From assembly GCA_965247355.1 (NCBI GenBank), contig OZ252011.1:2542001-2606000 (forward strand): 64,000 nt of DNA, written 5' to 3'. Shown one piece after another: positions 8,840-17,500 of the stretch (position 1 is its first letter; every line of letters starts with the position of its first letter). Source of the stretch: RHLJ01 sp965247355. GTDB lineage: Bacteria > Bacteroidota > Rhodothermia > Balneolales > Balneolaceae. The notes beneath the pieces are model-generated. The model was not told where the DNA came from. It did no database searches and saw nothing but the letters and a program-made list of their open reading frames with translations. Both the position numbers and the translations under genes were made by a program.

Positions 8840-8857
8840 TGTTTTATTAATGAAACA
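8840..8857. promoter_or_regulatory. HipB operator candidate, distal copy
   Basis: An exact copy of the 18-bp dyad at 8808-8825 (TGTTTTATTAATGAAACA), covering the expected -33 region of the hipB promoter. Two exact copies in 50 bases directly before an XRE regulator gene are strong evidence for an autoregulatory site. Confidence 0.65.
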
Positions 8858-8878
8858 TTATTAGAAATGCGGTAAACA

Positions 8879-10267
8879 CTATCCGGCGACGGCCCCAAAC
8901 CCTTCCGGCACTCTCACTTTCCCACTTATTAACTGTGGCAACAAAGTATCCCGGAGTTTGGTGAGGGTTTCTGTTTCTTTTTGATTCTGAATAATTTTTC
9001 TAAAACTTGGATCAACGAATATTTCAAAACTGTCCATTATTGGTTTTGGCGGAAAAGCAACTGGTGCGCTCATAATTTCACTTGCGCTTATGTTAGGTTG
9101 AGCACTTCCTTGAGCAGTATTTAAGATGAAATCCATATTCCTTTGTTCATTGAAGAAACAATAAACAAACCAGATAGAATCAGTGTGTTCCGACTTCGAA
9201 TAGAATTTTGCTACCCGTTGATTTAATGCAATTAATTCTTCATCACTTTTCACGAGCATACCAATCTTTCCAACTGTTGCACCAGTCATTGCCATAAGGA
9301 TGTCCCCATTTTTTAAATGATAGTCTGATCTCTGCATTGCAATACTAGTTTCAACCATAGATAAACCACTTTTATCAATAGTTTTATCAGCTTGTATGCT
9401 CTTAATTTTTATGACTGGGATTCCATCCTTTTCAACAAAATCTCTACTTTTGAACGCATAACCACCTTTCACACTATACCGATCACCCAACTTCTTCACC
9501 TCCCACCCCTCCGGAATCCACTTGTTCAGGGATTCGTTGAAGGTGAATTGATCAGGAAATTGCGCGGCTAATTCGGGATTGGTGTGGAGTAGTTTTTTGT
9601 GGTCGGGGACGGCTTTGCGTTGTTCGGCTTTGGCGTGGAGGGCGTCGGGGATCTTGTTACCGGCAGCGATGGCATTATCCAGCACGGGATCGAAATCAAC
9701 GAACCAGCTTTTGAACAGGGCCTGCGCAATGCCTTCCAGCGTCTCGTTCATGTTGCGGTTCAGCTCGATCTTGTCATCCAATTTCCCAAGGATGTGGGCA
9801 ATTGCTTTTTGCTCGGGTAGTGGGGGGAGGTTTACAGGATAATTACTTAAAGTCTTTGCATTTGCACCTGCCTGAGCTGAACCTGTTTTATTACCTTGAA
9901 TAAATTTCCACCATTTTGGCGCCCGCATCGTGTACCAAACATACTTTGAATCAACATCTTCATTTATAGTAAATTTTATCAAGTACGATGCATATACAGC
10001 TTTAATATTAGCATCGAATAAGTAATTTTCACCTGTACTATTTCCAGTACGTGCTACAACTATGTCCCCAGCCTTAAGTTGATATTTATCAAAATCATTT
10101 TCATTAATTGGACAATATGGCACTGAAGCCCAATCTACAACTCCACCCTGAATATCAGTTATACGAAGAAATTTTGGACCGATGGCTTGATCGGAAGCAC
10201 TTTCAGTATATCCATAGCTAATATCAACTGAAATATCCCCTAATGTTTTCTCAACCCACTCACTCAT
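8879..10267 (-). CDS. hsdS: Type I restriction-modification specificity (S) subunit
   Basis: A 462-residue DNA-recognition subunit. It has the two-fold layout of HsdS: a first target-recognition domain (about residues 1-150), a conserved helical spacer with LPPLPEQKAIAHILGKLDDK, a second recognition domain beginning near WIPEGWEVKKLGD (about 250), and a final helix with TLTKLRDTLLPQLISGKV. Each domain reads one half of a bipartite target; the target cannot be read from the sequence. An unusual central stretch rich in charged residues links the halves, as in many Bacteroidota HsdS proteins. It overlaps the hsdM stop by 8 bases, indicating translational coupling. Downstream, hipB follows after 73 bases. 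Confidence 0.95.
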   Translation of the reverse strand: MSEWVEKTLGDISVDISYGYTESASDQAIGPKFLRITDIQGGVVDWASVPYCPINENDFDKYQLKAGDIVVARTGNSTGENYLFDANIKAVYASYLIKFTINEDVDSKYVWYTMRAPKWWKFIQGNKTGSAQAGANAKTLSNYPVNLPPLPEQKAIAHILGKLDDKIELNRNMNETLEGIAQALFKSWFVDFDPVLDNAIAAGNKIPDALHAKAEQRKAVPDHKKLLHTNPELAAQFPDQFTFNESLNKWIPEGWEVKKLGDRYSVKGGYAFKSRDFVEKDGIPVIKIKSIQADKTIDKSGLSMVETSIAMQRSDYHLKNGDILMAMTGATVGKIGMLVKSDEELIALNQRVAKFYSKSEHTDSIWFVYCFFNEQRNMDFILNTAQGSAQPNISASEIMSAPVAFPPKPIMDSFEIFVDPSFRKIIQNQKETETLTKLRDTLLPQLISGKVRVPEGFGAVAG

Positions 10268-11969
10268 ACCCCAACACCTTCAGGTTTTCGCGGATGGCAG
10301 CATCCAGTTGGTCGGCTTCGGCCATTTGGCTTTTCAACGTTGCGGTGAGTTCGGTCATTTTATCTTCAAAGGGAATGCCATCATCTTCTTCTTCGGCAAT
10401 GCCTACATACCGCCCGGGTGTAAGAACGTAGTCGTTGGCATGGATGTCTTCCAGCGTGGCGGATTTGCAGTAGCCGGGGATGTCTTCATAAGTAATTTCT
10501 CCATTCGCGATCCGCTGACTAGCGGAGAAGCGATCCCGGGTTAAAGGTTCTTTATTTTGAGACTGCTTCGCTCCGCTCGCAGATGTGGCTGGAGCCGTGT
10601 GGAGATCTCCACGTCCCGAGTTGGAATCAGGAGATTGCTTCGCTCCGCTCGCAATGACCGGCTCATTCCTCCAGGCATGGTAGGTTCGGGTAATTTCTGC
10701 AATGTCCTCTTTAGTGAGTTCCTTTTGGGTGCGGTCGATCATGGTTCCCATTTCACGGGCATCGATAAACAGCGTTTCGCCTTGTCGGTTCCGGTACCCC
10801 TGTTCGGAATTCTCCTTCTTATTTTTGGTCATAAACCACAAACAAACGGGAATCTGCGTGGTATAGAACAGCTGTCCGGGCAGGGCAATCATGCAATCCA
10901 CCAAATCATTTTCAATCATCTGCTTACGGATGTCGCCCTCGCCCGAGGTGTTGGAACTCATCGAACCGTTGGCCAAAACAAATCCGGCTGTGCCCTGTTC
11001 GCTGAGTTTGCTCAGCATGTGCATGATCCATGCATAGTTGGCATTGCCGGTGGGTGGCGTGGTGTAGCCATTCCAACGGGGATCGTCTTCCAGCTCATTG
11101 GTCTCCCGCCACTGACTTTGGTTAAACGGTGGATTAGCCATAATGTAATCGGCCTTCAGATCAGGATGCTGATCCTTAAAAAAGGTATCGGCCGGAACAT
11201 CACCCAGATTGGCCGCTATTCCCCGGATAGCCAGATTCATCTTCGCCAGTTTGTAGGTCACCGAGGTGTATTCCTGTCCATATATGGAGATATCTTTAGT
11301 ATTCCCCTGATGGCTTTTCACAAAATCGATACTTTGCACAAACATCCCGCCCGAACCGCAGCAAGGATCATAGATCTTGCCTTTGTAGGGTTCCAGCATT
11401 TCGGCAATCAGGTTTACAATGCATTTAGGCGTGTAGAATTCACCTCCACCTTTGCCCTCGGCAGCTGCAAATCGCCCGAGGAAATACTCGTAGATCCGCC
11501 CAACCACATCTTCTTCTTCATCGCCCGTGGTATCGATGTTATTTACCGTGTCGAGCAACGAAGCCAGTTTGCTGGTATCCAGATTCAGTCGCGAAAAGTA
11601 ATTATCGGGCAAAGCTCCCTTCAACGCCGCATTGTTCTTCTCGATGGTATGCAGGGCTGTATCAATGATGATAGCCAGGTCATCCTGCTTGGCATTTTTC
11701 TTAATGAAGCTCCACCGGGCTTTCTCCGGAAGAAAGAAAATGTTCTTCATATTGTAGAACTCTTTCATTTCCGTGTACTTTTCCTTGCCTTCAGAGATGA
11801 GTTCCTTTTTTCGATCTTCAAACTTATCGCTGGCAAACTTCAAAAAGATGAGGCTCAATACTACGTGCTTGTATTCCGATGACTCTACCGTACCCCTGAG
11901 TTTATTGGCTGAATCCCAGAGGGTTTCTTCCATACTCTTTTCATTCTTCGCTGCTTTCTTTTTGGCCAT
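10260..11969 (-). CDS. hsdM: Type I modification methyltransferase (M) subunit with in-frame repeat insertion
   Basis: A 569-residue N6-adenine methyltransferase subunit. The N-terminal helical domain includes SANKLRGTVESSEYKHVVLS. The methyltransferase core has EFYTP at 177-181, the SAM motif DPCCGSGG at 201-208 and the catalytic NPPF at 279-282. The family is usually about 500-520 residues; the excess lies at about 437-490, where the DNA is repeat material: two copies of a GCGAGCGGAGCGAAGCA unit and a 14-bp palindrome. It is translated as two SGAKQS segments. The frame stays open and the C-terminal part (YEDIPGYCKSATLEDI) resumes normally, so the protein may still work. All catalytic residues are intact. 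Confidence 0.94.
   Translation of the reverse strand: MAKKKAAKNEKSMEETLWDSANKLRGTVESSEYKHVVLSLIFLKFASDKFEDRKKELISEGKEKYTEMKEFYNMKNIFFLPEKARWSFIKKNAKQDDLAIIIDTALHTIEKNNAALKGALPDNYFSRLNLDTSKLASLLDTVNNIDTTGDEEEDVVGRIYEYFLGRFAAAEGKGGGEFYTPKCIVNLIAEMLEPYKGKIYDPCCGSGGMFVQSIDFVKSHQGNTKDISIYGQEYTSVTYKLAKMNLAIRGIAANLGDVPADTFFKDQHPDLKADYIMANPPFNQSQWRETNELEDDPRWNGYTTPPTGNANYAWIMHMLSKLSEQGTAGFVLANGSMSSNTSGEGDIRKQMIENDLVDCMIALPGQLFYTTQIPVCLWFMTKNKKENSEQGYRNRQGETLFIDAREMGTMIDRTQKELTKEDIAEITRTYHAWRNEPVIASGAKQSPDSNSGRGDLHTAPATSASGAKQSQNKEPLTRDRFSASQRIANGEITYEDIPGYCKSATLEDIHANDYVLTPGRYVGIAEEEDDGIPFEDKMTELTATLKSQMAEADQLDAAIRENLKVLGYE
10511..10526. repeat. Short hairpin inside hsdM, GACT loop (TCCGCT-GACT-AGCGGA)
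   Basis: A perfect 6-bp stem with the loop GACT, the same design as the hairpin at 3745-3760. It marks the 3' side (in hsdM sense) of the inserted repeat tract and encodes part of RFSASQRIANG. Confidence 0.5.
10559..10658. repeat. Interspersed repeat tract (family D) inserted in hsdM
   Basis: Two near-identical units read on the forward strand as GAGACTGCTTCGCTCCGCTC (10559 on) and GAGATTGCTTCGCTCCGCTC (10631 on), in direct orientation. Between them lies the perfect palindrome GTGGAGATCTCCAC (10599-10612). Similar GCGAGCGGAGCGAAGCAATCTC units are widespread intergenic repeats in several bacterial phyla, and a degraded copy lies at 33283-33350 in this window. Here the tract is in frame with hsdM. 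Confidence 0.75.
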
Positions 11970-11994
11970 GTATCCTTTTATTTAGCCTGTTCAA

Positions 11995-12036
11995 TTAGTG
12001 TACCAACACTAACAAAATCAGGGGTTAAGTACAACG
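11995..12036 (-). promoter_or_regulatory. Putative hsdM promoter with overlapping dyad
   Basis: On the reverse strand TTG (12034-12036), a 20-base spacer and TAGTGTTG (12006-12013) match the -33/-7 pattern with one -7 mismatch. A 7-bp dyad, TTAGTGT at 11995-12001 and ACACTAA at 12008-12014, overlaps the -7 box, so a dimeric regulator could bind here. The dyad differs from the HipB sites. Transcription would begin about 30 bases before the hsdM start codon. Confidence 0.4.
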
Positions 12037-12162
12037 CTTGATAAGTGATTTTGCAGATCCTTCGGAGGTATCCTCAGGATGACCCCAGAATGGAGTGATG
12101 ATGTTTAGGTCGGGATCAGAGTTGACGGGAATAAAGTTAAGGATGACTATGAAAAAAAGACT

Positions 12163-12369
12163 GTCATCCTGAGTGCCCGTGGTTTGTTGAGGCTTATGCT
12201 TTCTTCACGAAGGATATCAAATAATTGCTCTGTCCCCGGCTCTACCACGTTTGATACCCGTCGCTATGAGACTATTTCCTCTCTGACTTACACGGGAGCT
12301 CCGGTGACAGCATCAATTGGGTACGTGATCGTATTTACTTAGATCCTTCGGAGGTATCCTCAGGATGAC
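12163..12369. repeat. Family A element, copy 1 (MITE-like, 207 bp)
   Basis: Begins GTCATCCTGAG and ends CTCAGGATGAC, an 11-bp perfect terminal inverted repeat. Inside is a second inverted pair, CGAAGGATATCAAA (12208) and TTTGATACCCGTCG (12250). The copy at 13102-13309 has the same ends and inner pair. Non-coding, no open frame of note. Confidence 0.75.
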
Positions 12370-12463
12370 TTTAAAATGGAGTGATGGGGTAGGTTAATTT
12401 CAACGGTGCTTTAACAAGTCAGGCATTAGGTTGATAAAAGAATAAAGTAGCTTTTACTTTCAT

Positions 12464-12544
12464 ACCTCCCCTTTGTCCCCTCCTTATCTAAGGAGGGGAG
12501 AATCTGCCTGATAGTTCAGAAACCGACCCGAAAACAGGGGAGGT
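12464..12544. repeat. Family B element, copy 1
   Basis: Starts ACCTCCCCTTTGT and ends ACAGGGGAGGT, so the ends are inverted repeats. It contains the perfect 22-bp palindrome arms CCCCTCCTTA/TAAGGAGGGG. It runs on directly into a solo family A right end (12583-12613), and the same B-then-A order recurs at 14162-14309, so the composite has been copied as a unit. Confidence 0.7.
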
Positions 12545-12799
12545 CTGAATTAAATAGAGGGCTTACCTCATAAATAAAATGATTAGATCCTTCGGAAGTG
12601 TCCTCAGGATGACAAAGAATAAAGCCCGGCCTTTGAATTGTTGGCGGAAATAGTGAACTGATGTTCGAAGCGAATCCGAAGGATGAATAATTCCACACCG
12701 GTTCGGGTTACTAATTTGCCCTGAAAGAACATGGACCTTTGGAATTATTCAGCAAGAGCATCGTGAACCCGACAAGAATTCAACAGCCTTGATCTTTTG

Positions 12800-12909
12800 G
12801 TACTTTTGCATCAAGGTAAAAGTACATCTCTTGTTATGGTATGCACCTTTTGAGCGACCAAAAATATTTCTGGTTTTGCTTTATATGTACTTTTGTATGA
12901 ACAAAAGTA
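12800..12909. repeat. Pair of hairpins with GTACTTTT arms
   Basis: GTACTTTT (12800-12807) pairs with AAAAGTAC (12818-12825), and TACTTTTGT (12888-12896) pairs with ACAAAAGTA (12901-12909) across a 4-base loop. The two hairpins share the core ACTTTT and lie about 90 bases apart, which looks like another compact intergenic repeat. No T-run suits a terminator role. Confidence 0.45.
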
Positions 12910-13029
12910 AAAGAAGTAGATCAACGCCTTTAAACCTACTCATAAGATCCTGAAACAAGCCTGTGCTGAACTCGATTCAGTATCAGGCCTGGGATGACGA
13001 TAGTAATAGTGGGCTACAACACAGCCCTT

Positions 13030-13078
13030 AATCCCTACTGAAACAAGTTCAGCACAGGCTTCTCAAGAGGGGACTTTT
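13030..13078. repeat. Family C unit, copy 1
   Basis: A 49-bp unit containing CTACTGAAACAAGTTCAGC and ending GAGGGGACTTT. It is nearly identical to 14058-14106 (two or three differences). Part of it, GTTCAGCACAGGCTT, recurs inverted at about 12957-12976. Confidence 0.65.
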
Positions 13079-13101
13079 TAGGTGGTTTTAATTTTAAGGC
13101 T

Positions 13102-13309
13102 GTCATCCTGAGTGCCCTTTGGTTTATTGAGATTTATGAATACTTCACGAAGGATATCAAATAATAAACCTGCCCAAGGCTTTACCACGTTTGATACCCT
13201 TCGCTAAGCGAATGTGCACTTATTGATATACCGGGAGCTCAGGGTGACAGCATCAATTGGGTACGTAATCGTATTCACTAAGATCCTTCGGAGGTATCCT
13301 CAGGATGAC
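13102..13309. repeat. Family A element, copy 2 (MITE-like, 208 bp)
   Basis: The same 11-bp terminal inverted repeat (GTCATCCTGAG/CTCAGGATGAC) and inner inverted pair (CGAAGGATATCAAA/TTTGATACCCTTCG) as copy 1, in the same orientation, with the middle diverged. It ends about 100 bases before the PaiB-like gene, and could influence its transcript. Confidence 0.75.
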
Positions 13310-13412
13310 CAATAAATGGCCAGGTTATTAATAGGAAAGAAAACACTCCCATTTCCTGAAACAGGCATTTTTATTTCCATCCTTTCCTTATACTCCTCAA
13401 AAACCAATCACC

Positions 13413-14036
13413 ATGTATACGCCCTCCTCTTTTAAAGAAGAAAACCCTGATGTTCTTTTTGAGCTGATCGAGACCTATAACTTCGGGGTGTTGTTTAGTC
13501 AGCACGGCGAAGCGCCGGAAGCCACGCATCTTCCTTTTCTGGTGGATAAAAACCGCGGAGCCAATGGAACGCTGATCGCCCATTTTGCCAAAGCCAATAA
13601 GCACTGGAAATCCCTGGATGAATCGAAGGAAGTGCTGGCGGTGTTTCAGGGTCCGCATACCTATATCACCCCATCCTGGTATAAAAACAGGGAGACCGTC
13701 CCAACCTGGAATTATGCTACCGTGCATGTGTTTGGCAAACCCAAAGTGATTCATAATTTGGATGAATTACGGGAAATGGTCACCCGCCTAACTCATTTTC
13801 ACGAAGATCAGGTGGATTCGGACTGGTCGCTCGAAGAATCAGGCAAGCATTTTGAGATTGATCTTAAAGCTATCACCGGACTGGAGATTGAAATCACCCG
13901 GATGGAGGGGAAATTCAAGTTTAACCAGAACAGGAAAGAGGAAGATCAGCGGAATGTGATTGAGAACCTGGAGAAGCTTGGAGAGAAGGATGTGAGTGGA
14001 ATCATGCGGGGGAATTTGAAGGGGGAGGATTCCTGA
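13413..14036 (+). CDS. PaiB-family FMN-binding protein
   Basis: A 207-residue protein of the PaiB/FMN-binding negative regulator family, which has a flavin-reductase-like split barrel. The N-terminal MYTPSSFKEENPDVLFELIE matches the family start, followed by the barrel strands with HLPFLVDKN, the block GPHTYITPSWY and the conserved VPTWNYATVHVFGKP. In Bacillus subtilis PaiB affects sporulation and protease genes, but many members have no known regulatory target, so a detoxifying or FMN-linked enzyme role is equally possible. The gene stands alone, flanked on both sides by repeat islands, with no operon partner. Confidence 0.85.
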   Translation: MYTPSSFKEENPDVLFELIETYNFGVLFSQHGEAPEATHLPFLVDKNRGANGTLIAHFAKANKHWKSLDESKEVLAVFQGPHTYITPSWYKNRETVPTWNYATVHVFGKPKVIHNLDELREMVTRLTHFHEDQVDSDWSLEESGKHFEIDLKAITGLEIEITRMEGKFKFNQNRKEEDQRNVIENLEKLGEKDVSGIMRGNLKGEDS

Positions 14037-14057
14037 TTTTACATTAACACACCCCTG

Positions 14058-14564
14058 AATCCCTACTGAAACAAGTTCAGCACAGGCTTCTCTAGAGGGG
14101 ACTTTTCGGGGTTTTAATACGTCTGTCATTGGATGGGTTGAGGAATAGTATTGGCTTTCATACCTCCCCTTTGTCCCCTCCTTATCTAAGGAGGGGGAAT
14201 CTGTCCGATAGTTCAGAAACCGGCCCGAAAACAGGGGAGGTCTGAATTAAATAGAGAGCCTACCTCATAATAAAATGAATAGATCCTTCGGAAGTATCCT
14301 CAGGATGACAAATAATAAAATCCGGCATTAGATGGGTAAAAGAGTAGAATAGCTTTGACTTTCACACCTCTCCTTTGTCCCTTCCTTATCTAAGGAGGGG
14401 AAGATCTGCCCGATAGTTCAGAAACCGGCCCAAAAACGGGGGGGGGTCTGAATTAAACGGAGGGCTTGCCTCATAACTAAACTGAACAAACCCCTTTCCT
14501 TTAGCCGGCGGGTCAGGATGACTCTGAGAGCAAGCCAAAACTACAACATCTGTTATTCAGCTTA
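14058..14564. repeat. Second repeat island after the PaiB-like gene
   Basis: About 500 bases with no gene. It contains a family C unit (14058-14106), two family B elements in tandem (14162-14241 and 14366-14447) and a solo family A right end (about 14279-14309) between them. The B copies share the CCTTATCTAAGGAGG palindrome and the tail CTGAATTAAA. The last B copy is the most decayed. The sequence ends just before the vWA gene stop at 14565. Confidence 0.75.
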
Positions 14565-17500
14565 CTACTTAATTAACATCATTTTCTTAGTCTGAACGAA
14601 ATCTCCTGCCTTAATCCTGTAGAAATATATACCCGATGATAAGGCTGAGGCATCAAATCTTAATGTATGATAGCCGGCCTGTTTTCTACCTGAGTATAGA
14701 GTGGAAACTCTTTGGCCTAGCATATTATAGACAGTCACATTTACTTCACTCGTTTTGGGTAATCCAAATCTGATATTTGTTGAAGGATTAAACGGATTCG
14801 GATAATTCTGACTAAGCTTAAATTCTTCCGGGATACCCAAATCATCCAGTTCATTTGAGTTAATTATACCAGCGTTGCTGCTCGCTAATACAAACTGTGA
14901 GAAGCTTGTTAAACCGGAAATAATCAAAGTATTTCCACCTGTAACCGTTCTTTCCACACCGGTTTCATTTGACAGATCAACCCAGGCTGATCCTGAGTCC
15001 TCTCTTTTAAGAATTGTTATCTCATCAATTTCGTCTGTTGTATAATCTGATACATCGAATTCCAGATTATATTTTATATCTATGGATCCATACGTTGAGG
15101 TTTCGACGGTCAGGATTTGTCCTCCCAGAATCGAAACAATATCACCCGGTAAATCACCAGTAATGTCTGGTCCGTAGGTATAACTGATTTCAAAGAAATC
15201 TCCATTATTCTCTACCACATCTAATACAACCCCCGAGCTTCCAAGTAAGAATGAGTTCGTTGCTCCTTTTGGGATTTGTACTACCTGAACGGGTTGTTCA
15301 GTCGGAGCTCCAATAGTTACCGTAATTGTTTTGACAAGATTTTCACTTTCAAAATTTACATTTTCGTTGTCGGTAATAGTCACCGTGGTTGATTCACCTA
15401 TGGCACCCAGAGCAGTAATTCGTACTTCTTCGTTATTATCCCGGAGCTCTTCGATGCTTATCACTGATTCATCGGCTATTTCCCATGTATATATAGCAGG
15501 ATCAAAATTCAGAATGGAACTAGCATACGCTCTGAAATCAATGGCATTAGCTGGTACAATCAGTTCATCCACACCAAATACGTCAGGGTAAGACTGGTTA
15601 ATAACTAGTTGTGGATCTACACTTGAAAATCCATCAGCTCTAAAATCAGTGTCGATACGTCCGGAAGGTCCTTCGTTCTGGTTTTCATCCACACTTAATA
15701 CAATATTCTTAACACCGGTTCGCGCCGGGCTGATATAATTCAACCAGTAAAAGCTGTTTGCGGTGTTTTCAATATCTCTTTGAATATTTCTGAATATTCC
15801 CTTCACCCTTCTTATCTCAGGTGTTACAATACTTCTTCCAAACACACTTCCTGAAATTCGAAAAAGCTGCTCCGGATCGACATCCTCACCAAATCCAACA
15901 CTATAGACAGGGATTCCAATAATTGCTTCTTCAACTTCTTCGATAGTGAATGAGTTTTGTGTTTCTTCCCCATCAGTAAACACTAAAATATTTCCTTCTC
16001 TTAGCTGGTTGTCACCGGCTGAAAGATCAAAGTCTTCGTCTATTTCAGGTCTGACTTTATCCGCGGCTTCTATAACAGCACCGAATAAATTCGTTGAAGG
16101 TCGACTTCTTTGAATACTGTTGATTGCACTTTTAAGCAGGCTTTTGCTGAAAGTGAAATCCTGAATTAATTCTATATCCTCAGAAAAAGTATAGATGGCG
16201 ATTTTCTGATCTTCATACTTTTCATTGATAAACTCCAAAGCTGCGTCTTTAATAACCGGCAGATCTTCGGGTTCAATACTAAAGGAGTTATCAATCACGA
16301 GTGCGGTAGCCACTTCATAATCGATGATATCTCTTTTTACAATTTGTAAATCAGCTTCTGCATCATCCGGCTCAATCTCACGGTCTTCTTCTGAGAAAGT
16401 GAAGAAACTGGATTTACGCACACCATCTGTAAAAATCCGTGGATTACTACGATCTAAATATGTTATACCTTCACCCGTATTACTATCCGTAGCCTGAAAT
16501 AAAATATTAACAAAACTCGGGTGTAGAGTATCGGTACTTATTTCCTCAAGGGTAATTGTTGGTCCCCTCGGAGCAGAAATCGAACCAGTTGCATTAATTT
16601 TATACAATTCTGATGCTTCAAATTCCTCTTCTTCATATGACACAGTAGTAGCATTCCAAACTATATCAACTTCATACTCATATGAAGTAGTGTTATACAT
16701 ATTAAACTCTATTTGCAAAAAAGTAGTATCACCAGGCAAAAGAACATTCTCATATAGGTCAAAGTATATTTTGAAATCATCATCCCTGAAATCTACTCCA
16801 GTTATAGGGCGAACATTTACATAGTCTATTACCAGAGTATCAAACCCTACATTCATGATCGTTATAGGTTCATTCATTGTATTCTGAACCTGAAAAGCTC
16901 TGTTTAACTTGACTTCATTTCCATCTACGTAATTGACGTTTGTATTTATTCCGGAACTGAATCTAAAATCTAACTCTACTCTTGGCTCTGTTTTAAAAAT
17001 TTTAGTTAGGAAAGGAAACTCTGATTGCCCCCCAGAACCATTATGGTATACCACAAGTGTATCCACAAAAGAGGTGTCACTTTTTAAATTATGAAATTCA
17101 GGTTTTGTTAAAATTGCAAACCGAATTGTCTCATCTACCGGAACATCAAATTTATTTAATGGTTCTAAGTACTCACAATCAAATGAAAGCCAGTTAGTAT
17201 AGGAATTGCCTTCACCTCCAAATTCATGGATACCACTACCACTTTTAAATTCGGCATGGCTAATAGTCAAATCTTTAAAGCCAGTATTTTTAGCAAAAAA
17301 CTCAAAGCCTGTACACCCATTTTCACTTGGTCCTTCAGGTCCTTGTAAAATAGTGCTGTATTGAGTAGTCAGCCTACCTAATGTATCCTTAGCAAATTTT
17401 TCTATTGCAAATTTGATCAGTCCGTTTTCAAATCTGGGATCATTGGATTCTATGAGTACGGTATCTGTATAATGCCTGAACTCTGAGGGTTCAAAAACAA

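Larger units (their letters stand above)
12040..13400. repeat. Gene-free island of interspersed structured repeats
   Basis: About 1.4 kb between hsdM and the PaiB-like gene with no credible coding sequence. It holds two full family A elements (12163-12369, 13102-13309), solo family A right ends at 12055-12083 and 12583-12613, one family B element (12464-12544), one family C unit (13030-13078) and hairpins at 12800-12825 and 12888-12909. Copies are diverged from each other, so they are not assembly duplicates. No transposase is present. Confidence 0.8.

Noticed and set aside
10557..11882. A 441-residue open frame antisense to hsdM
   Set aside because: It lies opposite a well-supported methyltransferase gene with catalytic motifs, and its own translation has no family features. 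It is a codon-bias shadow.
12516..12698. A 60-residue frame in the repeat island
   Set aside because: It runs through family B and family A repeat sequence, and equivalent frames are not kept in the other copies.
13371..13754. A 127-residue frame antisense to the PaiB-like gene
   Set aside because: The forward frame has a full PaiB family match, so the antisense reading is a shadow.
12040..14447. The repeat cluster as a CRISPR array
   Set aside because: The repeats are 50-210 bases, of several families, spaced irregularly and in different orders. No constant spacers and no cas genes.
4039..14564. The restriction and repeat region as a prophage or integrative element
   Set aside because: No integrase, transposase, relaxase or phage structural gene was found. 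The adjacent tRNA-Arg is intact and no direct repeat of its 3' end was seen downstream.
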